The translations under genes and the position numbers were made by a program. The notes below the pieces were generated by a model, which was not told the origin of the DNA, searched no databases, and was given only the letters and a program-made list of their open reading frames with translations. From an uncultured Eubacteriales bacterium (lineage in GTDB: Bacteria; Bacillota; Clostridia; Oscillospirales; CAG-272): a stretch of 64,000 nt of DNA. The stretch covers positions 1-64,000 of the forward strand of contig URDX01000005.1 in the NCBI GenBank assembly GCA_900546695.1, written 5' to 3'. Below, one piece after another: positions 53,557-63,700 of this stretch (position 1 is the first letter of the stretch; each line of letters opens with the position of its first letter).

Positions 53557-53685
53557 CAACATCGCATGTAAATTCGGTCGTGATGCAGCGCAAGCGCACA
53601 TCGCACCCGCACCGCAGCCGCACAGGGCATGTCGGCGTATCCGCGTCGGCGCGCGCCCGTGTGTTACCATGAAAGGAAAAAAGCC

Positions 53686-54477
53686 ATGAACAACAGCCGT
53701 CCGACCTGCGGAAAAATAGATGTCCGCGGTCTGAGCTTTGACAATGTCAACTTTGATGAGGCACTTGCCCTCTGCCTCGATTACGTACATAACCCGAAGG
53801 ATGACGACAGCTCAGCAGTTCTTCACACGCCTAACTCCGAGATACTGCAGCTCTGTATCGAGCATAACGAATACTACGAGATAATGGGCAGTGCCGACGT
53901 TATCATACCCGACGGTGTCGGTGTAATACTCGCCTCAAGGCTTCTCGGCACGCCGCTGAAAAAGGGCAAGGTCGCGGGCGTTGAGATAGCCGAAGGACTT
54001 CTGCGCACGGCGGCAAGCGAGGGACTGCGCGTATTCTTCTACGGCGGAAAGCCCGCTGCGGACGGTCGCCCGTCGGTCGCAGAAGCAGCAGCGGCAAATA
54101 TGAAGGCAAAATACCCCGGTCTGTGCATATGCGGCACGCTCGACGGTTACATTAAAGACGAAGCCGCCGTCATATCCCGAATCCATGACAGCGGCGCCGA
54201 TATTCTTTTTGTCTGCCTCGGTGTTCCGAAGCAGGAGGAATTCATGTACCGCAACAAATCACGCCTGGGCACTAAGCTGTGCTGCGGATTCGGCGGTTCG
54301 CTCGACATCTTTGCCGGCACCGCAAAGCGCGCGCCGAAAATATTCATTAAGCTCGGTCTCGAGTGGCTGTACAGGCTCATAAACGAACCGAGTCGGTTCT
54401 TCCGCATGCTGTCGCTGCCGAAATTCCTGTTCGGCACGGCAGTGTACCGCCTCTCGGGAAAAAGTAAGAAGAAATGA
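53686..54477 (+). CDS. WecG/TagA/CpsF-family glycosyltransferase
   Basis: A 263-residue transferase of family GT26. TagA adds N-acetylmannosamine to lipid-linked GlcNAc to form the wall-teichoic-acid linkage unit; WecG and CpsF act similarly on other polymers. Motifs are [50 protein letters not shown] and the C-terminal [20 protein letters not shown] followed by EPSR. The start is MNNSRPTCG at 53686 with GAAAGGAAAAAAG upstream. It has its own sigma-A promoter. The exact sugar is inferred only from family. Confidence 0.92.
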   Translation: MNNSRPTCGKIDVRGLSFDNVNFDEALALCLDYVHNPKDDDSSAVLHTPNSEILQLCIEHNEYYEIMGSADVIIPDGVGVILASRLLGTPLKKGKVAGVEIAEGLLRTAASEGLRVFFYGGKPAADGRPSVAEAAAANMKAKYPGLCICGTLDGYIKDEAAVISRIHDSGADILFVCLGVPKQEEFMYRNKSRLGTKLCCGFGGSLDIFAGTAKRAPKIFIKLGLEWLYRLINEPSRFFRMLSLPKFLFGTAVYRLSGKSKKK

Positions 54478-54728
54478 TTTTCGCGCGGCGCGGTCGTTCG
54501 GTGCAGCTCGCAAGATGCGTCTGACCCGTGCGATTCGCGTGATGCAATAGTTCCGTACGGTAAGCGCGGCGCGCTCTGCAAGATGCGTCATTTAGATTCA
54601 GCTTGCGTGATGTGTCCGCCCCCGTGCGGTTCACCCGCAAATCGGACGAGCCGTCGGTCGTACAGACCGTCTGTCGCTCGCCGACCGGGCAAATTGCCGA
54701 CCTGACAGTCCGTCGGTCGGACAAACTG
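54478..54728. other. GC-rich degenerate spacer
   Basis: Contains GCAAGATGCGTC twice (about 54508 and 54579) and many GTCGGTCG/CAGACCGTC strings. An imperfect hairpin (CTGAC-GTC with GAC-GTCAG, about 54699-54748) overlaps the 3' end of the NYN gene and may terminate it. No gene is seen. Confidence 0.5.
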
Positions 54729-56681
54729 TCAGTCGGACAGACCGTCAGCTTTTGCTTTATCCCAGTTGACCGTTACGGTTTTAGAGCCCTTTGTAAAGCC
54801 CGAACCGAGTGTTATGTATCCGCGCTCCGCCATGCGGTCGAGCGCTACCGATATGACCGAACGGTCATGATGATAGTAGGTGCAGACCGAGTCAACGGTT
54901 CCCGAATAGGTCGCACGGAAGTTCGTCTTTCCGGTATTGTTTTTCTCATAGAAGCGTATGTTTTTCAGGATGTCGCGATAGTAAGTAAAAAAACCGTCAT
55001 CGCTTCCGCCCATGCGCCGCAGCTCCGCCTCAAGACGTGCTTCGGCACCCGTTCCGCCCGATGCCCTCGACGGCTCGGCAGTTCCCGTACGGCGTCCCCC
55101 TCTCGGGGTAACTCCCGACCCTGCGTCGGGTCTGTCGGGTTTTTTTGAGCCGCCCGATGTCTTTGTCACATCCGACCTTTTCGCCGCGCCTGACGTATTC
55201 TTACCGTCCGACGCAGCCGTTCTGCCCGATGTTTTCGAGCTGTCGGCTTTGCCGCGAGCGGGACAGTCTGCCTTTGCAGCTGCGCTGTTTCGTGAACTGT
55301 CTGACCCCGACGTTTTTCTGCCCGAGCTATTTGTTTTTCCCGAGTTATTCGTTTTCACCGAGTTGTTTGTTCTCTCGGCAGACTCAGCGTTACGAGTGTC
55401 CGCTTCGTTTGCGGTCTTTCCGTCGGAGGTTTTCTTTGACATCCGACCGCCCGCTTTCATACCGTTCGAGCTATCGGATGAGGCGCTGTCGGCACCGCTC
55501 TGCGATGCTTTTTCGTCGCCCTTCCGACCGCCCTGCCGCTTTTTACTGCTTCGGGAGTTCTCGGATACGGTATTCTTTTCGACCGTACCCTCGGAGGAAG
55601 CGCCGTTTTTCAAGGGGCCGCCTTTCTTTTCGGGCTTGTTCCCTTCGGGACTGCGCTTGTCGGGACTGCGCTTGTCGGGACTGCGCTTCTTTTCAGAGCC
55701 GCCTGTTTTATCGGTGTCTGCACTCTTCCCGGAGTTGTCGTCCGAGCCGTTTTTACCGCTGCTCTGTGCGGCGGCTGCAGAAGCTGCTGTCTTCTCGACC
55801 GCCGCTTGTCTTGCGGGCTTTTGTGCTTCTGCGGACTCGCTCTCCGAGCTGTTCTTTGCGGCTGCATTCCGACGCGACCTTGTCGCGGTGGCTTTCTTCA
55901 CCGTATCGGACCGCTCGCTGTCAAGCACTTTTTCCGCGTCAACATTGCGCCCTGTCATGCGGCTCTCCGCTGCAGCCGACGCTGCGTCCGACCTTGCCGA
56001 TGCTCGGTCAAGCCTTGCATTTGATACACGGTCGGCGGCATTTGATGCATCACCCGGCCTAACGTTTGATCCTGCGTTATATGCAAAGCTCTCGGCTCTT
56101 GCCGCTCTGCGCTCGGCACCCATCCGCTCAGCCTGTGCCCTCGAATATCGGGGCTTTTCCGCGGGCCACTCGAATGCAACGCTTGCGGTGTTGGCGAGCT
56201 GATTGCTCAGGCAGTCACGCACGCCGTAGACGACCACCTTTTTCTCACAGCGATTGACAAGAAAGCTCGCAACCGAGCTGAAATGACCGTCGCCCGAGAA
56301 GATGATAAATACATCGGTATCGTCACCGTAGGTCATTACCCGCTGATAAATGTGGTCGAGCATTATAAAATCGGTATGATCCTTCTTATGGTAGGCAGTT
56401 GCGTTCTGCGTCTCTATAATGCTGCTCGACACCTCGCGTATACGCGGGATATCCGAACGCAGCGACTGATTTGAAAAATCACCGAAAAAGAGAATGTCCT
56501 TAACGTTATAGTCCTTGGATATCTCGGCGCGCCATGCGCGTATATCGGGTCGCTCACCGTACATCCTCTGCATGGATATGAACCAGTGCTCATAATCGAC
56601 AAAGGCGATTGCGGCGGGCTTTCCCGCTGATTTTGCCGTTCTTCCGAATATATTGAGTATCTTCTTCCACCCTCCTCTCAT
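54729..56681 (-). CDS. NYN-domain protein with long disordered linker and C-terminal winged-helix-like domain
   Basis: About 650 residues in three parts. Residues about 20-165 form an NYN (PIN-like, LabA/DUF88) domain: AIAFVDYEHW, DILFFGDFSNQ, KKDHTDFIMLDHIYQRV and DVFIIFSGDGHFSSVASFLV, with the acidic residues that bind metal in PIN-type RNases. Residues about 180-545 are low complexity (Ser, Lys, Ala, Asp, Gly, Asn), with repeats such as RSPDKRSPDKRSPEG and TNNSVKTNNSGKTNSSG. The last 90 residues form a compact domain (FFTYYRDILKNIRFYEKNN, SVISVALDRMAERGYITLGS) with a winged-helix look. The start is set at the ATG at 56681, but no good ribosome site precedes it. A TTGATT/TATAAT promoter lies upstream. 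Confidence 0.85.
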   Translation of the reverse strand: MRGGWKKILNIFGRTAKSAGKPAAIAFVDYEHWFISMQRMYGERPDIRAWRAEISKDYNVKDILFFGDFSNQSLRSDIPRIREVSSSIIETQNATAYHKKDHTDFIMLDHIYQRVMTYGDDTDVFIIFSGDGHFSSVASFLVNRCEKKVVVYGVRDCLSNQLANTASVAFEWPAEKPRYSRAQAERMGAERRAARAESFAYNAGSNVRPGDASNAADRVSNARLDRASARSDAASAAAESRMTGRNVDAEKVLDSERSDTVKKATATRSRRNAAAKNSSESESAEAQKPARQAAVEKTAASAAAAQSSGKNGSDDNSGKSADTDKTGGSEKKRSPDKRSPDKRSPEGNKPEKKGGPLKNGASSEGTVEKNTVSENSRSSKKRQGGRKGDEKASQSGADSASSDSSNGMKAGGRMSKKTSDGKTANEADTRNAESAERTNNSVKTNNSGKTNSSGRKTSGSDSSRNSAAAKADCPARGKADSSKTSGRTAASDGKNTSGAAKRSDVTKTSGGSKKPDRPDAGSGVTPRGGRRTGTAEPSRASGGTGAEARLEAELRRMGGSDDGFFTYYRDILKNIRFYEKNNTGKTNFRATYSGTVDSVCTYYHHDRSVISVALDRMAERGYITLGSGFTKGSKTVTVNWDKAKADGLSD

Positions 56682-56737
56682 GTAATATACGCACGGCAAT
56701 TCGGGTACCGCGCCGCTGCAGTTTCTGCAACAAGTAT

Positions 56738-56767
56738 ATTATACAACAAACACCGTGTGAAAATCAA
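56738..56767 (-). promoter_or_regulatory. Sigma-A promoter of the NYN-domain gene
   Basis: On the minus strand, TTGATT (56767-56762) and TATAAT (56743-56738) are spaced by 18 bp. Confidence 0.72.
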
Positions 56768-56821
56768 TCATTTTCGCCGATAATTATAAAACTTATTTTT
56801 TCTCCGAAAGGAATGAACCTC

Positions 56822-59383
56822 ATGACAAGCGAAGCAAGCAAGAAAAACATGCTTATAATCGACGGCAACAGCATTCTAAACCGCGCCTTTTTCGGCATGC
56901 CCGCGCTGACAAACTCGCGCGGCGCGGATACGGGTGCGCTGTACGGCATGATGACGATAATATTGCCGAAGCTCGAGCAGCTTTCGCCGTCATTTGCGGC
57001 GGTCGCTTACGACCTGAAAGCACCGACCTTCCGTCATAAGCTGTTCGATGCCTACAAGGCGGGCAGAAAGCCGATGCCGCCCGAGCTTGCTTCTCAGCTG
57101 CCGATATCAAAGACGCTCATGACCGAGCTCGGACTGCATGTCTGCGAGCTCGAGGGCTATGAGGCGGACGACCTGCTCGGCACTATGGCAAGCATGGGAG
57201 AGTCGGCGGGCGTGCACGTCTATCTGCTCACGGGCGACCGCGACGCGCTGCAGCTCATCTCGCCCGATGTTACCGTTCTGCTCGCATCGACGGGGCAGAC
57301 GCAGGAGATGACCCCCGAGGTGTTTTACGAAAAATACCAAACGACCCCGCCGCATCTCGTCGATCTCAAGGCACTGATGGGCGACAGCTCGGACAACATT
57401 CCCGGTGTACCCGGAATAGGAGAAAAGACCGCAATCAAGCTGATATCCGAGTTCGGCAGTCTTGAGGGCGTATATGCGGCAATAGACGGGGGGCGGAAGC
57501 TGCCCGTAGGTCCCGCGGCACTTACTAAGCTGAAGGACGGCAGGGAGAGCGCACATCTCTCGTACGGTCTCGCCGAGATATGCCGCACCGCACCGATGGC
57601 GGAAGCAATAGACGAGCTCGAATACCGCGGCTACGGCGAGGGGCTGCTGCCGCTGATGCGTGAGCTAGAATTCGACCGACTGATATCCCGCCTCGGCATA
57701 AACGAGACCGTTGCCGCCGAAACGCCCGGATACACCGACGGTGATGAGGGCGATATCCGCGCACTTGCTGCATCTGCGGGCGGAAAGACGGTCGCGCTGC
57801 TGCGCACCGAAGGCGACTGCCGCATCCGCTGCGAGGAAAAACGTCTGCACATTTCCCCGTGCACCGTCGGAATGCTCGCACCGCTGCTCGAGTGTGACGC
57901 GATCATTTCGGTATTCGATTCAAAGGAGCTTTTAAAGGAGGCAGCCGCTGCGGGGATAAGCGTCCGCGCGGAGCTGTTCGACATCTCGCTCGCCGCGTAT
58001 GTTCTCTCGCCCGGTGAAAGCGCACCGTCGCTCTCGCACATCGCCTCGGCTTTTGCGGACATCGCAGTGCCCGAGCATGACGGTGCACCGCTGCCCGACA
58101 GCTGCGCCGACGCGCTGTATGACCTCGTTCCCGCGCTGCGCAAGCGTCTTGCACAGTCGGAGGAGGAACAGATATACTATAAAATCGAGCTGCCGCTCGC
58201 GCGTGTGCTCGCCGATATGGAGTACAGGGGCTTTAAGGTCGATATTCCCGGTCTCCGCGCGTACGGAGACGAGCTGCTCGAGGCGCAGAAAAACGCGGAG
58301 AACGCAATATACGAGACGGCGGGCGGAGAGTTCAACATCGCCTCGCCGAAGCAGCTCGGCACGGTGCTGTTCGACAAGCTCGGACTGCCCGCGCTGAAAA
58401 AGACAAAAAGCGGTTATTCCACCTCCGCGGATGTGCTCGAAAAGCTGCGTCCGTACAGCCCGATAATCGACCTGATATTCGACTATCGCAGGGCTGCAAA
58501 GCTGCATTCCACCTATGCGGTCGGGCTCGTCGCAGCTGCAGACGACGACGGCATTATACATTCGAGCTTTAAACAGAATGTCACCGCTACGGGGCGGCTC
58601 TCATCCGCAGAGCCGAATCTGCAGAACATTCCGATAAGAACCGAGCTCGGCAGACGCTTCCGCCGCTACTTCATCCCGCGCCGCGAGGACAGTGTTCTCA
58701 TAGATGCCGACTACTCGCAGATAGAGCTGCGCATACTCGCGCATATGTCGGGCGACGCGGCAATGACCGAGGCTTTTCTCTCGGGTGAGGATATCCACAC
58801 GGTCACCGCATCGCAGGTGTTCGGCGTTCCGCTCGCCGAGGTAACACCCGAGCTGAGAAAGCGCGCAAAGGCGGTCAACTTCGGCATAGTGTACGGAATA
58901 GGCGACTTCTCGCTCGCCGCCGATATCGGCGTGACCAAGCGCGAAGCAAAGGCTTATATCGACAGCTATCTCGAAAAATACAGCGGCATAAAGGAATTTA
59001 TGGACGGCGCTAAGGAGCAGGCGCGCCGCACGGGATACGTTATGACACTCTACGGCAGACGCAGATATATACCCGAGATAACAAGCCCCCGTGCACCGCT
59101 GCGGGCTTTCGGTGAGCGCGTCGCGATGAACAGTCCTATCCAGGGAACCGCTGCGGACATTATCAAGATAGCAATGATAAATACCTCGCGCGCACTGCGC
59201 GAAGCAGAGCTTGACGCACATATAATTCTGCAGGTGCACGACGAGCTGATAATCGAGTGCGCGGAGAGCGATAAGGAGCAGGCTGCCGAGATCCTGCGCA
59301 GCTGCATGGAGGGCGCCGCCGCACTCACCGTACCGCTGACCGTCGATCTGCATTGGGGCAAGAGCTGGGAGGAGTGCAAGTAA
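56822..59383 (+). CDS. polA: DNA polymerase I
   Basis: Pol I removes RNA primers and fills gaps. The N-terminal 5'-3' exonuclease is intact (MLIIDGNSILNRAFFG, EGYEADDLLGTMA, LTGDRDALQL, KALMGDSSDNIPGVPGIGEK). The middle 3'-5' exonuclease fold is degenerate and lacks the DxE motif, so proofreading is not expected, as in many Bacillota. Polymerase motif A is DADYSQIELRILAHMSGD, motif B RKRAKAVNFGIVYGI and motif C QVHDELIIE. Of ATGs at 56813 and 56822, the second is better placed from GAAAGGAA (about 10 bases), giving 853 residues. A strong terminator follows. Confidence 0.97.
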   Translation: MTSEASKKNMLIIDGNSILNRAFFGMPALTNSRGADTGALYGMMTIILPKLEQLSPSFAAVAYDLKAPTFRHKLFDAYKAGRKPMPPELASQLPISKTLMTELGLHVCELEGYEADDLLGTMASMGESAGVHVYLLTGDRDALQLISPDVTVLLASTGQTQEMTPEVFYEKYQTTPPHLVDLKALMGDSSDNIPGVPGIGEKTAIKLISEFGSLEGVYAAIDGGRKLPVGPAALTKLKDGRESAHLSYGLAEICRTAPMAEAIDELEYRGYGEGLLPLMRELEFDRLISRLGINETVAAETPGYTDGDEGDIRALAASAGGKTVALLRTEGDCRIRCEEKRLHISPCTVGMLAPLLECDAIISVFDSKELLKEAAAAGISVRAELFDISLAAYVLSPGESAPSLSHIASAFADIAVPEHDGAPLPDSCADALYDLVPALRKRLAQSEEEQIYYKIELPLARVLADMEYRGFKVDIPGLRAYGDELLEAQKNAENAIYETAGGEFNIASPKQLGTVLFDKLGLPALKKTKSGYSTSADVLEKLRPYSPIIDLIFDYRRAAKLHSTYAVGLVAAADDDGIIHSSFKQNVTATGRLSSAEPNLQNIPIRTELGRRFRRYFIPRREDSVLIDADYSQIELRILAHMSGDAAMTEAFLSGEDIHTVTASQVFGVPLAEVTPELRKRAKAVNFGIVYGIGDFSLAADIGVTKREAKAYIDSYLEKYSGIKEFMDGAKEQARRTGYVMTLYGRRRYIPEITSPRAPLRAFGERVAMNSPIQGTAADIIKIAMINTSRALREAELDAHIILQVHDELIIECAESDKEQAAEILRSCMEGAAALTVPLTVDLHWGKSWEECK

Positions 59384-59729
59384 GCCGACACCTGCTGCTC
59401 TGGCATAAAACGCATCTATGTAAAAAAACAATACCGAAGTCATACCTTTATTTGAAGGCAGACTTCGGTATTTTTTATCGGTTCAAGATTTCTGTTCTAA
59501 AATTTCATTTGCAATCGGTCGGTAAGTCGAACATTCTCAATATCTACGCGCCGATTGTACAATAACGCAGAGTGTGAGTGTTCGGATGCACGGTGTTCAG
59601 TTCAACGGCGCACGGTGCAAGCACGCATGGCGTTCGGCACAATGACACACGTTGCAGGCGCAAGACGTAAGCGCGCACGGCGTACACGTGCGTGACATAG
59701 GCGCACAGTGCGCAGATGTGCAAGCGCGA
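59384..59729. other. polA-HAD spacer
   Basis: After the polA terminator, 59477-59570 is unremarkable. From about 59580 to 59725 the sequence is dense in alternating GCAC/GTGC/ACGT strings, a degenerate short repeat without a clear unit. No gene is seen. Confidence 0.45.
59430..59476 (+). terminator. Terminator of polA
   Basis: A 12-bp stem, AATACCGAAGTC/GACTTCGGTATT (59430-59441 with 59461-59472), with a small inner stem is followed by six T. It can also act on the opposite strand. Confidence 0.92.
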
Positions 59730-60554
59730 TTACTTCTCCGCGGTCTCGCTCTTTCCTGCGCGTGCAAGTACGGGGATATCGCCGACACCGTCGAGAACCG
59801 CACCCGGGCGGTAAGCGTAGTGGCGGAGCGTCTTTCGGGTGGAAACGCCCGAAAGCACGAGCACGGTCGACATGCCGCTCTCCATTCCCGAAATAACGTC
59901 GGTATCCATTCTGTCACCTATCATTACCGCCTCCGCGGAGTGGCAGCCGAGCAGCTTAAGCCCCGTACGCATCATGAGCGGATTCGGCTTTCCGCAGAAA
60001 TATGCCTGTGTGCCCGCCGCCAGCTCGATAGGCGAGATAAGCGCGCGGCATGCGGGAGCGATACCGTCCTCAATGGGACCCGTCAGGTCGGAATTCGCAC
60101 CTATCAGCTTTGCGCCCTTGAGCACGAGATTCGTCGCTTTGGTCAGTGTATCGAGCGAGTAGGAGCGACCCTCTCCGACGACGACATAGTCGGGGTTGAC
60201 ATCGTTCATGGTGATGCCCGCATCATAGAGCGCGTTGAGCAGCCCCGCCTCGCCGATAACAAACGCAGAGCATCCGGGCGCCTGATCACGCAGGAAAGCC
60301 GCAGTTGCGAGAGCGCTGGTATAGAAATGGCGCTCGGGCACGTTTAAGCCCATACGCGCAAGCTTCTGATTCAGCTCACGAGGGGTATAGCCGCTGTTAT
60401 TGGTCAGAAACAGATATTCCTTTTTCTCCTCGTGCAGCCAGTCAAGAAATTCAGCCACACCCGGCAGAAGCTGATTGCCGTGATATATGACTCCGTCCAT
60501 ATCGCAGATAAAGCCTTTTTTTTCGTTAAAATCTATTGTAGGTACAGATGCCAT
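59730..60554 (-). CDS. HAD-superfamily IIA phosphatase (NagD-like)
   Basis: A 274-residue sugar- or nucleotide-phosphate phosphatase of the NagD/phosphoglycolate-phosphatase group. The nucleophile motif is ICDMDGVIYHG (D18, D20), motif II LFLTNNSG, the type IIA cap lies in the middle, motif III is FCGKPNPLM and motif IV VMIGDRMDTDV. The start MASVPTIDF has AAAGGCAGG upstream; the open frame runs further to 60626 without a site. The substrate is not readable from sequence. Confidence 0.93.
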   Translation of the reverse strand: MASVPTIDFNEKKGFICDMDGVIYHGNQLLPGVAEFLDWLHEEKKEYLFLTNNSGYTPRELNQKLARMGLNVPERHFYTSALATAAFLRDQAPGCSAFVIGEAGLLNALYDAGITMNDVNPDYVVVGEGRSYSLDTLTKATNLVLKGAKLIGANSDLTGPIEDGIAPACRALISPIELAAGTQAYFCGKPNPLMMRTGLKLLGCHSAEAVMIGDRMDTDVISGMESGMSTVLVLSGVSTRKTLRHYAYRPGAVLDGVGDIPVLARAGKSETAEK

Positions 60555-60729
60555 TATTTTTCGCCTGCCTTTCGCATTCTGAAAATAATTTATCACATAT
60601 TTGTTAAAAAGTTCTATCCCGAACATGTAAAATATTTATTAAGCCGTGCGCATATCATGCCGCGAGCGCGGCGAGCGACCGAAAATGCACCGCGCGCACC
60701 GAAAACAGCGCCCCGTGGTCGATTCGGCA

Positions 60730-60758
60730 TTGACTATTCCGCACGAATATAGTAAAAT
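60730..60758 (+). promoter_or_regulatory. Sigma-A promoter of the GH94-like gene
   Basis: TTGACT (60730-60735) and TAAAAT (60753-60758) are spaced by 17 bp, with a leader of about 35 bases that contains ACGGAGG at 60784-60790. Confidence 0.82.
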
Positions 60759-60799
60759 ATGAGTATAAATGAAAAACATGCTCACGGAGGTTTATCTGC

Positions 60800-63700
60800 A
60801 TGGAGAAAAAAACAGTCGGCGGCTATGTGAATATAGACGGACGCGAATACTACGAGATAGACGGATACGACCGTCTCGAGCCGTTTCTGTACACGCTTGC
60901 CGCTTCAAACGATATATGGTTCTACCTTGCATCGAGCGGCGCGGTCACGGCCGGGCGAAAGAATGCGGAGCAGGCATATTTCCCCTATCAGACCGAGGAC
61001 AGGCTCTATCACTGCACCGACACGGGCGCAGTCACGCTGATTAGGGTGACGCGCGGCGGCAGAAGCACGGTATGGGAGCCCTTTTCCGCATCGCCGCTGC
61101 GTGACCTCTCGGTACGCCGCAGGATAGCGAAGAGCGTACTCGGCGACGAGGTCATTCTGACCGAGGAAAATCCCGCGCTCGGCATGACGTTTACTATGAA
61201 ATGGTGCAGCTGCGAAAGGTACGGAGTCGTGCGCAGTGCTGAGATAAGAAACGACGGCGAGCCCGCGTCGGTTGAGGTGCTGGACGGACTGAGAAATATC
61301 CTCCCGTACGGCGTGCGCAGCGAATTTCAGCTTGCATGGCCGTGTCTCGGCGACGCATACAAGGCGACCGAGCAGGTCGGGGAAAACACCGCCGTATTCT
61401 CGCTGACCTCCGCCATAAACGACCTGCCCGAGCCCGAAGAGGCGCTGCGCGCAAACGTTGCATGGTGCATCGCCCCGTTTGAAAAGCAGCTGCTGCTCTC
61501 TGAGCGTGCGCTTGATGCGTTCATGCGCGGTGAGGATGCACCGACGGGCGCGGCATACGGCGAGAGGGGATGCTTCCTGCTCCGCTTTAAATACGCAGCG
61601 GCAAGCGGCAGCTCGCGTGCATGGAAAACGGTATCCGACGTCGGTCTCGGTCAGGACGACATCGCAAAAATAGCGGCTGGCATATCGGAGAGCGAGCTTG
61701 AGACGGAGATACTGCGCTCGCGCGAGGAGCTGCGCTCCATCATTGCAAGAGCAGACGGGCTGCAGTGCACGGGTAACCGCGCATCGACCTACCACCATAT
61801 GAGCAACGTTATGTTCAACAACATGCGCGGCGGTCTGTTCATGAACGGCTACGATGTTTCGGTAGACGATTTTCTCGGTTTTCTGCGCTCGCACAACCGT
61901 CCGCTCGCTGATGAAAAATCCGAGGCGGTGCGCGCGGCACTCGGCGAGCACTGTACCGCGGCACAGCTGCACCGGTTCGGCGCGCAGTCCGGCGACCCCG
62001 ATCTGCACCGTCTCACCGCGGAATATCTCCCCATCAGCTTTTCGCGCCGTCACGGCGACCCCTCCCGCCCGTGGAACCGCTTCAATATCATTCTTAAGAA
62101 CGAGGACGGCACGCCCCGCACATATTATGAGGGCAACTGGCGCGACATCTTTCAGAACTGGGAAGCTATGTGCATGAGCTTTCCCGAGTATCTGCCCGGT
62201 GTTATATCGGTATTTCTCGATTCCTCGTCGCCCGACGGCTACAATCCCTACCGCGTTACCCGCGACGGCATAGACTGGGAGGTGGCCGAGCCCGGCAACC
62301 CGAACAGCTCTCAGGGCTACTGGGGCGACCATCAGATAGTTTATCTCTGCCGTCTGCTCGAGGCGCTGTCGCGCTATGACCGCGCGGCGCTCGACACGCT
62401 GATGGCATCCGACTGCTTTACCTATGCGGATATTCCCTACCGTATAGCCGACTTTGACCGCATGATAGCCGACCCGAAGGATACGATCGAGCTCGACGCG
62501 GAAAAGAACCGCCGTCTGCGCGCAGAGTCTGCGGAGCTCGGCGGGGACTACCGTCTGCTGCGCATCGGCGGCAGAACGTATACGGCGACATTCGCGGAGA
62601 AGCTGAGCATTCCGATAGCGGCTAAGCTCTCTTATCTCGTGCTCGGCGGCGGAGTATGGATGAACACCCGCCGCCCCGAGTGGAACGACGCAAACAATGC
62701 GATAGTCGGCTACGGTCTGTCGGTCGTAACGACCGCGCAGCTCCGCCGTCATCTCGCGCTCTGCCGTGAGCTGTTCGGTGAACATCTCGGCGAGAACTTT
62801 GTAATTACCGAGGAGGTCTGCACATGGCTGCGCGACCTCACCGACCTGCTTGAGCGCTACATCCCGCTTGCGGAACGCGAGCTGACACCCGCACTCCGCT
62901 ACGATGCTCTGCGCTCGACCGCAGAGGCGTTCGACCGCTACAAGAGCGTTGTTTACGCGGGCGGCTTCTCGGGCAGACGCACCGAGATGGGCTACGCGGA
63001 GCTATGCAAGCTGTTTGAGCTCGGTATCCGCGGCTGCGATCTTACGCTCGCGGCATGCCGCACCGACGACGGGCTGTTTCACTCCTATAATCTGCTGCAC
63101 CGCAGCGGCGAGAGCATCGAGATAAGCCGGCTGTTCCCCATGCTCGAGGGTCAGGTCGCGGTGCTCGGCTCGGGTTATCTGTCCGCCGAGGAGTCGCGCC
63201 GTCTCATCCGTGCGATGTATGCGAGCCCGCTATACTCCGAGCGCAACCGCACCTTCTATCTCTACCCCATCCGCATGAGCACACCGTTTTCCGAGCGCGG
63301 AATTCTCGGCGAGGATGAAATTGCCGACAGTGCCCTGCTCACCCGCCTGCTTGCCGACGGAAACACCGACATCGTCGTACGCTGCGCGGACGGCATAGTA
63401 CGCTTTGCACCTGCGATGATTAGCGCGGCTAAGCTCAATGCGGCGCTCTCTGCGCTGCCCGCAGAATACCGCAGCGCGGCGGAGGGCGAGCGCGAGGCAC
63501 TGCTTGCGCTCTATGAGCGGCATTTCCGGCACTATGAGTTTACGGGACGCTCGCAGATAATGTACGGCTATGAGGGTATAGGTTCGATATACTGGCACCA
63601 GAATTCAAAGCTGCTCGTTTCGATACAGGAGGCATATCTCGCGGCGCACCGCAGCGGCGACGGCGCGGAGAACGCCCTGCGCGACGAATACTATCTCGCG

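Noticed and set aside
59580..59725. Alternating GCAC/GTGC stretch as a repeat array or Z-DNA element
   Set aside because: No constant unit length could be fixed by eye; recorded only as a low-complexity spacer.
60905..62785. 626-codon minus-strand frame opposite the GH94-like gene
   Set aside because: The plus frame has promoter, ribosome site and family-like motifs. The minus frame shows no recognisable domain and is rich in Arg, Ala, Val and Cys.
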